64,000 bases of DNA, from the NCBI GenBank assembly GCA_963728195.1, contig CAVSIX010000007.1:1-64000 (forward strand), given 5' to 3'. A program made the position numbers and the translations under genes. This DNA is from Sva-07 sp963728195 (GTDB lineage: Bacteria > Actinomycetota > Acidimicrobiia > Acidimicrobiales > Ilumatobacteraceae). Below, piece by piece: positions 49,402 through 64,000 of this stretch; the stretch's first letter is position 1; the number at the start of each line of letters is the position of its first letter. The notes beneath the pieces are model-generated. The model saw only the letters and a program-made list of their open reading frames with translations, did no database searches and had not been told where the DNA came from.

Positions 49402-51829
49402 AGACGCTCGCATGGCCCGACACGGTGGCGGTTGCACCCGGCGAGTCCGGCCTCATCTCGGTGGCGGTGACCAATTCGTCCTCGGTCATCGACGCGTTCC
49501 GGGTACAGGTCTTCGGGCTCGATCCGAGCTGGGTCGAGATCGAACCCGCGCGGCTCTCGCTCTTTCCCGGTGAAACTGCGAACGTCGCCGTGAACCTCCG
49601 ACTCCCGGCCGACTACCCCGCATCGCATCGCACGCTCACGGTCAACGTCGCCTCCGACGACGACCCCGGCAGCTTCGCGCTCAGCCAGGTGGAGCTCGCC
49701 GTACGACCAAGTACGAAGACGTCGCTGCACATCGACCCGGTGATGATCACCGGCGGTCGGCGTGCCACCTTCGGCATGGTCATCGGCAACGAGGGAAACG
49801 CCCCCGTCGCAGCGACCGCCTTTGCGATCGATCCCGAGGACCTGGCAGCGTTCGCCTTCGACCCACCGCAGGTCGTGGTGGCACCGGGCCGCGAGCAGGT
49901 GATCCAGGTGACCGCCGAGGGCGGCCGCTCCTGGTTCGGCCCTCCCCGACCGAGGACCTTCACGTTCGGCGTCGAGGCCGAGACCAGGGTCGAGTCGCTC
50001 GCCACCTTCGTCCAGCGGCCACGTATCGGACGCTGGATGCTCACCCTGCTCGGGCTGCTCACGGCTGCTGCGGTGTTCGCTGCCGTGCTGAGCCGCTCGT
50101 TCGACAGCGTCGTGCAAGAGGCCCGGGTCTCGACCGCCGTGATCGACGCTGCGCTGAGTTCCGGCGGAGCGGGTGGCGCCGTCGTGCCAGCGAATCCCGG
50201 AACCGTGCGCGGCACGCTCGTGTCGCGCACGACCGGCGATGGTTTCTCCGGCGCCACCGCCGAGCTGTTCGTCGACGGCGACGACACCACGCCGGTGTCG
50301 TCGGCAGCGACCGACGACGATGGCGCATTCACGTTCTCGAACCTCGGCGCCGGTACGTACCTCCTGCGGCTGAGCGGGTCGGGGGTCAACCAGATCTGGT
50401 ACGGCAACACACCCACCGCCGAGGACTCGACGCCCATCGACGTCGAGTTGGGCCTCGTGACGCAGCTCGAACCGATCGAGATCGGAGGGATCCCGGTCCC
50501 GGTCGAGGGAACGGTTGCGATCGACGATCCCAGCGGCGTGACGATCACGTTGCTCGCACCCGGCCAGGCCGACCCGAGTGCTCCGGGCGTCGTGGCCACC
50601 GTCGAAGTCGCACCGGACGGCACGTTCGTGCTGCCCGACATCCCGTCGCCGGGCGCATACGAGATGGTCGTCTCCAAGGCGGGCTTCGCCACCGAGTCAC
50701 GTCAGATCGTGCTCCAGCCCGGCCAACCTCTGGAGGGCGTCGAGATCTCACTGCGCCCCGGCAACGGGGTGATCACGGGGACGGTCAGCGCTCCCGGCGC
50801 TCCGCTGGGAGGCGCCACCGTCGTCGCCACCGACGGCACGAACCGGATCGAGACCGTGTCGTTGACCGAAGGAGACGTCGGATCGTTCACCTTGCGCGAC
50901 CTGGCCGTGCCCGGCCAGTACACCGTCACGATCACGGCCACGGGGTACTCCACCGAGGCGCGGACCGTGGCGCTCGCGACCAACGCTCCCAACGCCGAAT
51001 TCGGCGTGCAGCTGATCCCCGCGACCGGATCGGTGAGCGGCCGAGCACTGGTCAACGGTTCGCCGGCGCGCGGCCTGACCGTGTCGATCAGCGGAGGCGA
51101 CGTGAACCGCACCACTGCGGTGCTGAGCCAGGGGTCCTCTGCCGGCACGTATTCGTTCTTCAACCTGCCGGCACCGCGCACGTACACGTTGACGTTCTCG
51201 GGCGCCGAGACGATCCCGCAGGTTCGCGTCGTCGACCTCGACCCGCTGTCGGGCACCCAGGACCAGACGGGTGTCGATGTCGCGTTGTCACCGGAGCGCA
51301 CCACAGTGCGCGGGATGGTGGAAGACGTCGACGGCAGCCCTGCCTCGCAGGCGACGGTCAGCCTGACCGACGGTGCCGACGAGCTGACGATGCTGACCGC
51401 CGACGAACCGACGACCGGCCGGTTCGAGTTCGCCAACATCGCGCCAGGCGCCTACACGCTCACCGCCAGCCGGATCGGCACGGTCCCAGTGGTCATCCTG
51501 GTCAATGTCTCCGCCACCGATCCCGCACCCGACATCCAGGTCCGCCTCGGTCAGCAGGCGAGCCTGTCGGGCAGGGTCGTCGCGCCTGATGTGGGTTCAC
51601 GGTCGTACACGATGAAGCTCTACGAAGCAGCGCTGTTCCCGGTGACGGCGAAGGCGGTCACGACCACCGACTCGAGCGGTGCCTACAGCTTCGGGGCGCT
51701 CGACGCACCGGTGAACTACGTCGTCGCCGTCTTCACCGGGTCACAGACGACGGCGTTCCCCGTCGACTCCGAGGTGGTCCGCACCCAGCCCGGGGCGAAC
51801 ATCCCGGTGCCCGATTTCGTGATCGCGCA

Positions 51830-51833
<4 letters not shown>
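49398..51833 (+). CDS. Membrane-anchored CIS-locus fibre 2: two Ig-like domains - TM - carboxypeptidase-regulatory-like repeats
   Basis: 811 residues from GTG 49398, overlapping the previous stop by 4 bases. Same plan as its upstream neighbour: Ig-like domains about 1-103 and 104-205 (MKTLAWPDTVAVAPGESG, RSWFGPPRPRTFTFGVEA), one membrane helix (213-232, preceded by QRPRIGR) and about six regulatory-like modules (TVRGTLVSRTTGDGFSGATAE, VITGTVSAPGAPLGGATVV, SVSGRALVNGSPARGLTVS, TVRGMVEDVDGSPASQATV, SLSGRVVAPDVGSRSYTMK). Predicted N-in/C-out. The Ig halves align by eye with those of the neighbours, so the three arose by duplication. The stop overlaps the next start in an ATGA. Confidence 0.8.
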
Positions 51834-59071
<7,238 letters not shown>

Positions 59072-59110
59072 GGCGGTCTCGGAGCCGAGGCATTGCTGGT
59101 CTCGATCGAG

Positions 59111-59551
59111 TCAGAGCGCCGCAAGGATCGGGATGGCGATCGCCGAGGCGATCAGGGCAGCTGCCGGCCACCACCACCACGGGGTCGTGATCGGCTCGGG
59201 CTCCGGTTCTGGTTCCGGGGGAGGCGGCGGTGGCGGCGGCGGAGCGGCGACGACCGGCGGGGGTGCCGGCTTCGGGTCGAGGTCGGCCGCGCAACGGATG
59301 CAGTGGGTCTCACCGAGCGGGTTCAGTTCGCCGCACGACGGACACACCTTGCTGCCGACCCGGTTGCGACCGCCAGCGCCTGGGAGACGGCGCAACGTCG
59401 AATCGCTGTTGGCCCCCTTGGTGGTGGTCGGCACGTTCGACGAGACCCAGAACAGCGGATAGTCACAGTGTGCACAGAACTCCTCCGACGACCGTCGGAT
59501 CGACACGAGTTCGGTCTGATGCCCGCATTCGGGGCAGGTGATCTCAGCCAT
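59111..59551 (-). CDS. Double zinc-ribbon protein with Pro-rich linker and C-terminal membrane anchor
   Basis: 146 residues. Two zinc-ribbon knuckles in the N-terminal part (CPECGHQ...FCAHCDYP, about 6-31) and middle (CPSCGELNPLGETHCIRC, about 69-86). A proline tract with alternating PEPEPEP (about 95-120), then TTPWWWWPAAALIASAIAIPILAAL, a tail-anchor helix at the extreme C-terminus. Topology would leave the ribbons in the cytoplasm. Last gene of the minus-strand CIS operon. It may tether the contractile particle to the membrane or recognise a partner (inference). No known family named. Confidence 0.72.
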   Translation of the reverse strand: MAEITCPECGHQTELVSIRRSSEEFCAHCDYPLFWVSSNVPTTTKGANSDSTLRRLPGAGGRNRVGSKVCPSCGELNPLGETHCIRCAADLDPKPAPPPVVAAPPPPPPPPPEPEPEPEPITTPWWWWPAAALIASAIAIPILAAL

Positions 59552-60180
59552 CGGTCGGCTCCGTCGTCGTTGTTGCGTCCGACTGGGTCGTCGGATTCAC
59601 CGCTGAAGGGTCGCCATGGTGGTGCGGCGAGGGGCAGTTGCCCTGTGCGGGCGGCGAACTGCTCGTCGTTCGGCCAGACCCGCTCGCCGGCGATCCACAG
59701 ATCGAAGGTGACCGTCGCCGGCAGCTCGTCGCGGATGATCCGAACGAGGTCGGCGACCGAGTTCCAGCCTGCCGATTCGACGTCGAGACGGACATGCGGC
59801 GGCGCCGCCGGCGATTCACCTTCGGGGAAGACGCCACCCGAGTCGCGCACCTCCGCGGGAGCGCCACTGAGCAGCTCGAGCAGTTGCTGCAACCCCCGTT
59901 TGGTGCCGCGCCACTGGATCAGGTCGGCGTAATCCAGGACGATCCGGCGTTGGAGCCGACCGTCGAGCGAGGAGTCGAGCCAGTCGACGCCCAACCACGT
60001 GGCCATCGTCTGCACCATCGGCTCGGGCGCGACCGTCGGGTCGAACATGTGCGGAAGCGTGTCGATCTGGTGCACGACGGTATCGGCAACGCGCTGGAAG
60101 ATCGACACGAACCGGAAGAGGAAGTCGTCCTCGGCCATGCCGACCGGGAGTTGATGGAGGAGCCAGTCGTCACGTCGCAT
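59323..60180 (-). CDS. Phage tail protein I-like CIS baseplate protein
   Basis: The conserved part (about residues 1-200) has the tail-protein-I pattern of contractile systems: LLHQLPVGMAEDDFLFRFVSIFQRVADTVVHQIDTLPHMFDP, MATWLGVDWLDSSLDGRLQRRIVLDYADLIQWRGTKRGLQQLLELLSG, ending in DLWIAGERVWPNDEQFAARTGQ. The frame as written stays open for 285 codons, running 229 bases into the zinc-ribbon gene on the same strand with an Arg-rich tail. A one-base shift before about 59570 would instead end it with a TGA at 59544-59546, overlapping the zinc-ribbon start by 8 bases. The real C-terminus is therefore uncertain. It starts 3 bases after the baseplate gene. Confidence 0.78.
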   Translation of the reverse strand: MRRDDWLLHQLPVGMAEDDFLFRFVSIFQRVADTVVHQIDTLPHMFDPTVAPEPMVQTMATWLGVDWLDSSLDGRLQRRIVLDYADLIQWRGTKRGLQQLLELLSGAPAEVRDSGGVFPEGESPAAPPHVRLDVESAGWNSVADLVRIIRDELPATVTFDLWIAGERVWPNDEQFAARTGQLPLAAPPWRPFSGESDDPVGRNNDDGADRWLRSPAPNAGIRPNSCRSDGRRRSSVHTVTIRCSGSRRTCRPPPRGPTAIRRCAVSQALAVATGSAARCVRRAAN

Positions 60181-60183
60181 TTG

Positions 60184-62148
60184 TCACCTCACGATCACTT
60201 GGTGGTTGGTCGACAGGAACAACGAATCCGGCGCGAGCTTGACCAGCTCCTTGCCGAAGCCCATCCGCTCCTGGTTACGCAGGTCGTACTCGAAGAACAG
60301 CACCTCGTCGACCCGTTCCACGCCTTCGACGGCCTCGAGCAGCTGGAAGATCGCGGCCGCATTGAGATCGACGTCGAACGACCATCCCAGCCCGTCGGCG
60401 CCTCCGGTGAGCGGATTGATGAAGTCGTACAGCGTGCGCATCGCTCGGTCCTGGACCAGCGAATGCGGGCGGCCAGGACGAGCAGACACCAGTGCCGCCA
60501 CGGTGACCCCCTGGTAGTACGGCGTGCCGACCTCGATCTTGCTGCCGAGAATACGGCGATCGTCGAGGTAGTCACCGATGCGTCGGATCATGTCGTCGGG
60601 CAGTGCGAAGTGATCCAGCTGCAGCATCTCCGGCGGCTGCCTGATCGACGGCACGACCAGCAGCCGCACCGGGTCACCGGGCTGCACCGGAGGCAGGCAG
60701 CGGACCCGTCCCACCCGGCTGTCGGCCTGCGCCGTCAGGCGCTCGAAGTCGGACACGGTGACCGCTCGGCCGCCGGCACGCAGCGACTGCGGTCCTCGGC
60801 GCTTGACGTTCTCGACCGTTTCGGCGTCGACGCCCCCACGAGCGGGCAACAGGTTCTGGACCCTTGCGATGTACGGCAGCGAGCTCTGCAACGACGTGAG
60901 CGTGTTGGCGCCGACGTTGCCCGCAGCGCCACCGCCGGTGCGGTAGGCGTTCAGCCTGATCCGGGCTCCTTGCGCCGGCACGGCACCGTGCTGGCGCATG
61001 CTCCCGTCGGGGTAGCGGATCAGCGGACCGAACCTGATCTCGCCGGTGTACGAATCCCAGGCGAAGTGCAGGTCGTCCCGGTCGGAATCGACGAAGTCGG
61101 TCACCTCGGTCCATTGCACGACGGTGCCGTCCTGGTCGACCTCGAGCGTCTCGTTATCCTCACGTGGCAACACCGGCGTGTGGCTGCACCGGAACGACTG
61201 ATCGGGTTTGCCGGTGCTCTTGCCGATCACGTCGTCGACGATCACCTTGCTGTGCTCGGCGACGACCGTGCCGCCCATGCTCTCGGCGGTGACACGGCGA
61301 ATCTGGGGCGACGTCCGGTAGGCGGGACGGTCGGCCGAAGCGGGAAGCAGACGCGCTCGCAGCCAGTGCGCCCGGACGCCACCGAGCGTGAGCGGTTGGT
61401 GCTCGGGGGCCAGCAACAAGATGATGCTGCCGTCGCGGTTGAGGCCCCCTGTCGTGTCAGCGACCTCTCCGGGACCGAGCAGATCCGGGATCGTGGCGCC
61501 CACCCATCCTTCTCCCTGCCAGGTCTCCCAAACCAGCGGTGGGCGACCGGGATTGACGCCGATGCCCTCCACGTTGGCGAGGAGGTTGAGGCGGATGGCG
61601 TTGCCGGCGAGCGGGTTCTCGAAACCGATGTAGAACGCATCACCGGGCGCCATCGGCTCCGACGGGAACACCTTGACGCCGGTGAGCCCGGCGCTGAGAT
61701 CATCCCAGACGTCGACATAGCGATCGGCGCCCTCGGACGTGAGCGCAGCGGTGATGCGCGGCGGCACGATCACCGTGTCGGCGAGCGTGGTGAACACCTT
61801 GGTGTCGCCGATCGTGCCGGAGGTGGCGACCTGGGTGCCTGCTGGGATCGCGATCGGCTCGGTGCGCCCGCCGGCGCTCCAGAACGTCAGGTCGACACGC
61901 GCGGCATTGGCGGGGAACTGCTCGAAGCCCAACAGGTTGAGCATCCGCGTGTAGAACACGTCCGGCGCCTGGTTCAGCCGGTACAGCATCGTCTCGGTCA
62001 TCCAGGCGAACAGTTCGATCAGTGCGACGCCCGGATCGGACAGGTTGTGGTTGGTCCACTCCGGACAGAGCTGCGGGATCATTCGCTTTGCTTCGTCGAC
62101 GAGGTCCTGGAACTTGCGGTCGTCGAGGTTGGCGACGGGGAGACTCAT
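60184..62148 (-). CDS. Baseplate J-like CIS baseplate assembly protein (Afp11/Pvc11-type)
   Basis: 654 residues. Start MSLPVANLDDRKFQDLVDEAKRMIPQLCPEWTNHNLSDPGVALIELFAWMTETMLYRLNQ is the characteristic N-terminus of the putative baseplate assembly proteins found in contractile injection systems. The middle has RYPDGSMRQHGAVPAQGARIRLNAYRTGGGAAGNVGANTLTSLQ, and the baseplate_J core follows with GRAVTVSDFERLTAQAD and DYLDDRRILGSKIEVGTPYYQGV. It forms the wedge that links the spike to the sheath. Its start overlaps the gp25 stop (ATGA 62145-62148). Length is shorter than T4-like wedge proteins but usual for this class. Confidence 0.88.
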   Translation of the reverse strand: MSLPVANLDDRKFQDLVDEAKRMIPQLCPEWTNHNLSDPGVALIELFAWMTETMLYRLNQAPDVFYTRMLNLLGFEQFPANAARVDLTFWSAGGRTEPIAIPAGTQVATSGTIGDTKVFTTLADTVIVPPRITAALTSEGADRYVDVWDDLSAGLTGVKVFPSEPMAPGDAFYIGFENPLAGNAIRLNLLANVEGIGVNPGRPPLVWETWQGEGWVGATIPDLLGPGEVADTTGGLNRDGSIILLLAPEHQPLTLGGVRAHWLRARLLPASADRPAYRTSPQIRRVTAESMGGTVVAEHSKVIVDDVIGKSTGKPDQSFRCSHTPVLPREDNETLEVDQDGTVVQWTEVTDFVDSDRDDLHFAWDSYTGEIRFGPLIRYPDGSMRQHGAVPAQGARIRLNAYRTGGGAAGNVGANTLTSLQSSLPYIARVQNLLPARGGVDAETVENVKRRGPQSLRAGGRAVTVSDFERLTAQADSRVGRVRCLPPVQPGDPVRLLVVPSIRQPPEMLQLDHFALPDDMIRRIGDYLDDRRILGSKIEVGTPYYQGVTVAALVSARPGRPHSLVQDRAMRTLYDFINPLTGGADGLGWSFDVDLNAAAIFQLLEAVEGVERVDEVLFFEYDLRNQERMGFGKELVKLAPDSLFLSTNHQVIVR

Positions 62149-62555
62149 GGCTCGTCCTCTCGGGGGATCACGTAGAACGGGTACACGAGGTTGCGGCGAT
62201 CGTTGGTGGTGCGGACGATGTAGTCGATCTCGATCAGCACTTCACCGGCGTGCTGGCCGGACGGGTCGAGGCGCACGTTCTCGAGCGTCACACGCGGTTC
62301 CCAGCGGCCGATCGCCTCCCTGACCGCTTCGCCCATCAAGCCGAGGGTGTTGGCGTTGATCGGCTCGAAGAGCAACTCCCAGATCTTGCAGCCGAACGCG
62401 GGGCGCATCAGCCGCTCGCCGGGAGCGGTCGTGAGGATCATGCGGATCGAGGAGTCGATGTCGCTGGCCCCGGACGACGTGGCGATCGAGCCGGACTGGT
62501 CGACGCGCATGGGGAATGCGATGCCACGGCCGATGAAGTCGGAGGGGTCGGACAT
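62145..62555 (-). CDS. GPW/gp25-family baseplate protein (Afp9/Pvc9-type)
   Basis: 136 residues. gp25-like lysozyme-fold structural protein: FIGRGIAFPMRVDQSG, SIRMILTTAPGERLMRPAFGCKIWELLFEPIN and REAIGRWEPRVTLENVRLDP, the EPRV block being typical. Forms part of the inner baseplate and starts sheath assembly. The stop overlaps the baseplate J start; its start touches the stop of the spike gene. Confidence 0.9.
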   Translation of the reverse strand: MSDPSDFIGRGIAFPMRVDQSGSIATSSGASDIDSSIRMILTTAPGERLMRPAFGCKIWELLFEPINANTLGLMGEAVREAIGRWEPRVTLENVRLDPSGQHAGEVLIEIDYIVRTTNDRRNLVYPFYVIPREDEP

Positions 62556-64000
62556 CAGTTGATCTTCACCATCGTGCCCTTGACCGTGGTGAGCGCACTC
62601 GATTCCAGCGTGGCGGGCGCATTCGCCTTGAGGTCGAGTTTTGCCTGTGCGGTCACCGCCACGTTCGCCTTGCTCTTCACGTTGACGTTCACGCCTTCGA
62701 TCGTCACGTCCTTGGTCGCTTTCAGGCTGATGTTGCCCTTGCTCTGCAGGGTGATGTCGCCGTTCTCCGCGATCTCGATCGATCCCTTGTCGTTGAACAC
62801 CTTGACCGGGATGCCCTTGGCCTGGACGTCGATCTTCTCCTTGCCGACGAACACGACGGCCTCGCTGTCGGCGGTGTTGATTCGCACGAACTGCTCGGCG
62901 GCGCCGGCGCCATCGGCGATCCGGATCTCGTGGCCGAGGCGTGAGTTGAAGACGCGGGCGTCGACCTTGCCGTTCTTGACCAGTTCGGTCGACGCGTACT
63001 TGGGCTTGTCCTTGCCGTTGACGAGTCCACCGAGGACGAACGGGTGGTCGAGGTCCCCGTGCTCGAACCCGACGAGCACCTCGTCGTCGATCTCGGGGAT
63101 CACGGCCCAGCCACGAGCGGCGCCCGCACCGGGTTGCAACACCCGCGCCCAGCCCGTCTCCACCTCGTCGGAGAGGTACGGCAGCTTGACCTTGACACGA
63201 CCGATGCCGTCAGGGTCGTCGTTGTTCGTGACGATGCCGATCGTCAACGAGCCCAGCACCTTGTCGATCGTCGGCGTGCTGGCCCCACCGAGGATGTCGA
63301 CCAGCGACTCGGGGTCGGAGGATCCGACCTCGAAGAACGTTCGCATCGATCCCGCCCCGAAGACGTGTTCCACCTGGGTGCAGTAGTACCTGCCGCTCCA
63401 GTTGCTGCCGAGACCTTCGAGTCTCAGGAGCACTCCCGGCTTCGTTCGCGCCGTCGGGTCGGTTTCGCCACGGGCCCGAAGGGCCTCCCCCGCACGCCGG
63501 TCGACGATGCTGGTCGCGAGTTGTTGCGCATGGGCAGCGGAGCGGACCGCACGGGGGATCGACAGCGCCACCGTCCCGCCGTTGGCCTCGGTGGCCGGGG
63601 CCAGCCCGATCTCCGACTTCGCCGAGGCGGCAGAATAGGTCGCCCTACCGACGACCACTTGCTTCTTGACGGCGTCCCATCCCCGGACCTCGACGTCTTT
63701 CGCATGTTCGCTCGCGCTGTAGCGGGCTCGGAACGAGACGAGGTGTTGGCCGTACTTCAAGGTGATCTCCCCCGACGACCTCCGCTTGTGCGCCACCAGC
63801 TTGCCGTCCTCGACGAACCACTCGTAGCCGATCTGGCGCATCAAGGCATCGAGGAAGGCGTAGGCGGTGCCGTACCGATACGTCGACTCCGACACGACCG
63901 AGGTGGCATCGACCTGTGCGGTCAGGCCGGCCACGCCGGCGAGATCGCTGATGATGTCAGACGCTTTGGCGTTGTTGTAGCTCTTCGCCACCGAGGTGCG
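62555..64000 (-). CDS. VgrG/Afp8-like spike protein (partial, runs off right edge)
   Basis: 482 codons in the window, open at base 64000, so the N-terminus is missing. The visible part has a phage-late-control-D-like region (MRQIGYEWFVEDGKLVAHKRR...ITLKYGQHLVSFRARYS), then the OB-fold (GIVTNNDDPDGIGRVKVKLPYLSDEVETGWARVLQPGAGAARGWAVIPEIDDEVLVGFEHGD). A beta-helical tip of alternating Lys/Asp/Val strands to the C-terminus ends the protein (DITLQSKGNISLKATKDVTIEGV). This is the trimeric spike that sits under the tube. First gene visible in the minus-strand operon; sheath and tube genes should lie to the right. Confidence 0.9.
   Translation of the reverse strand, partial: RTSVAKSYNNAKASDIISDLAGVAGLTAQVDATSVVSESTYRYGTAYAFLDALMRQIGYEWFVEDGKLVAHKRRSSGEITLKYGQHLVSFRARYSASEHAKDVEVRGWDAVKKQVVVGRATYSAASAKSEIGLAPATEANGGTVALSIPRAVRSAAHAQQLATSIVDRRAGEALRARGETDPTARTKPGVLLRLEGLGSNWSGRYYCTQVEHVFGAGSMRTFFEVGSSDPESLVDILGGASTPTIDKVLGSLTIGIVTNNDDPDGIGRVKVKLPYLSDEVETGWARVLQPGAGAARGWAVIPEIDDEVLVGFEHGDLDHPFVLGGLVNGKDKPKYASTELVKNGKVDARVFNSRLGHEIRIADGAGAAEQFVRINTADSEAVVFVGKEKIDVQAKGIPVKVFNDKGSIEIAENGDITLQSKGNISLKATKDVTIEGVNVNVKSKANVAVTAQAKLDLKANAPATLESSALTTVKGTMVKIN

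Noticed and set aside
59638..62175. 845-codon plus-strand frame opposite the baseplate genes
   Set aside because: Same kind of antisense shadow; the minus strand has conserved CIS baseplate motifs.

Overview
The window is GC-rich, densely packed DNA with little intergenic space, many ATGA/GTGA start-stop overlaps and many GTG starts. It contains an NAD-dependent glutamate dehydrogenase of the 180-kDa class, class III cyclases with the VFSDIEGST signature, a tRNA-Gln with a U1-A72 pair, and leaderless-type promoters. Together these point to an actinobacterium, most likely of the class Acidimicrobiia (Ilumatobacter-like). That placement is inference from gene content. No rRNA or CRISPR array is present.

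Layout. 1-10.2 kb: two divergent operons share a regulatory region carrying two LacI-type palindromes. One encodes a ribose-type ABC importer (ATPase plus two permeases, running off the left edge). The other encodes a catabolic set: M24/creatinase-fold enzyme, TPP-dependent E1 alpha and beta, aldehyde dehydrogenase, and two SDR dehydrogenases, one KduD-like. The importer and enzymes look like one uptake-and-degradation unit. 10.2-13.5 kb: Na+/H+ antiporter, fructosamine-kinase-like protein, quinone oxidoreductase. 13.6-20.2 kb: a signalling pair, an FHA-cyclase overlapping a 1,880-residue fusion of SARP/BTAD regulator, Ser/Thr kinase, STAND ATPase and WD40 propeller. 20.3-21.7 kb: a secreted protein.

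21.7-28.4 kb: an integrative element in the 3' part of a tRNA-Glu gene, bounded by perfect 85-bp direct repeats (22248-22332 and 28239-28323). It carries vapBC-like and mazEF-like toxin-antitoxin pairs, a GNAT protein, a Clp-N/HTH protein, a coiled-coil DNA-binding candidate, a frameshifted excisionase and an intact tyrosine integrase. Outside its left end lie scraps of other integrase genes and of a vapC gene, the debris of earlier events at the same tRNA.

28.4-46.4 kb: core-type genes: tRNA-Gln, YdcF, gltX, gdh2, a VIT1/CCC1 transporter, DUF2237, a membrane spermidine-synthase-like fusion, an alternative-oxidase-like di-iron protein facing a cytochrome c lipoprotein, an M14 peptidase, a DMT transporter, tandem palindromic repeats, DUF1269, haloalkane dehalogenase, a GH13 glucosidase, a nitroreductase and a lipoprotein.

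46.4-64 kb: part of a contractile injection system (eCIS/phage-tail-like) locus. A minus-strand operon entering from the right encodes a VgrG/Afp8-like spike, gp25, a baseplate J-like protein, a tail-I-like protein and a tail-anchored zinc-ribbon protein. Converging on it is a plus-strand operon: a Pvc16-like (DUF4255) terminator protein followed by three membrane-anchored proteins of 728, 811 and 2,413 residues. All three share one plan: two cytoplasmic Ig-like domains, one membrane segment at about residue 215-240, and a predicted extracellular stalk of carboxypeptidase-regulatory-like modules. This membrane-linked CIS arrangement is the most unusual system in the window. Sheath, tube and AAA ATPase genes are not inside the window.
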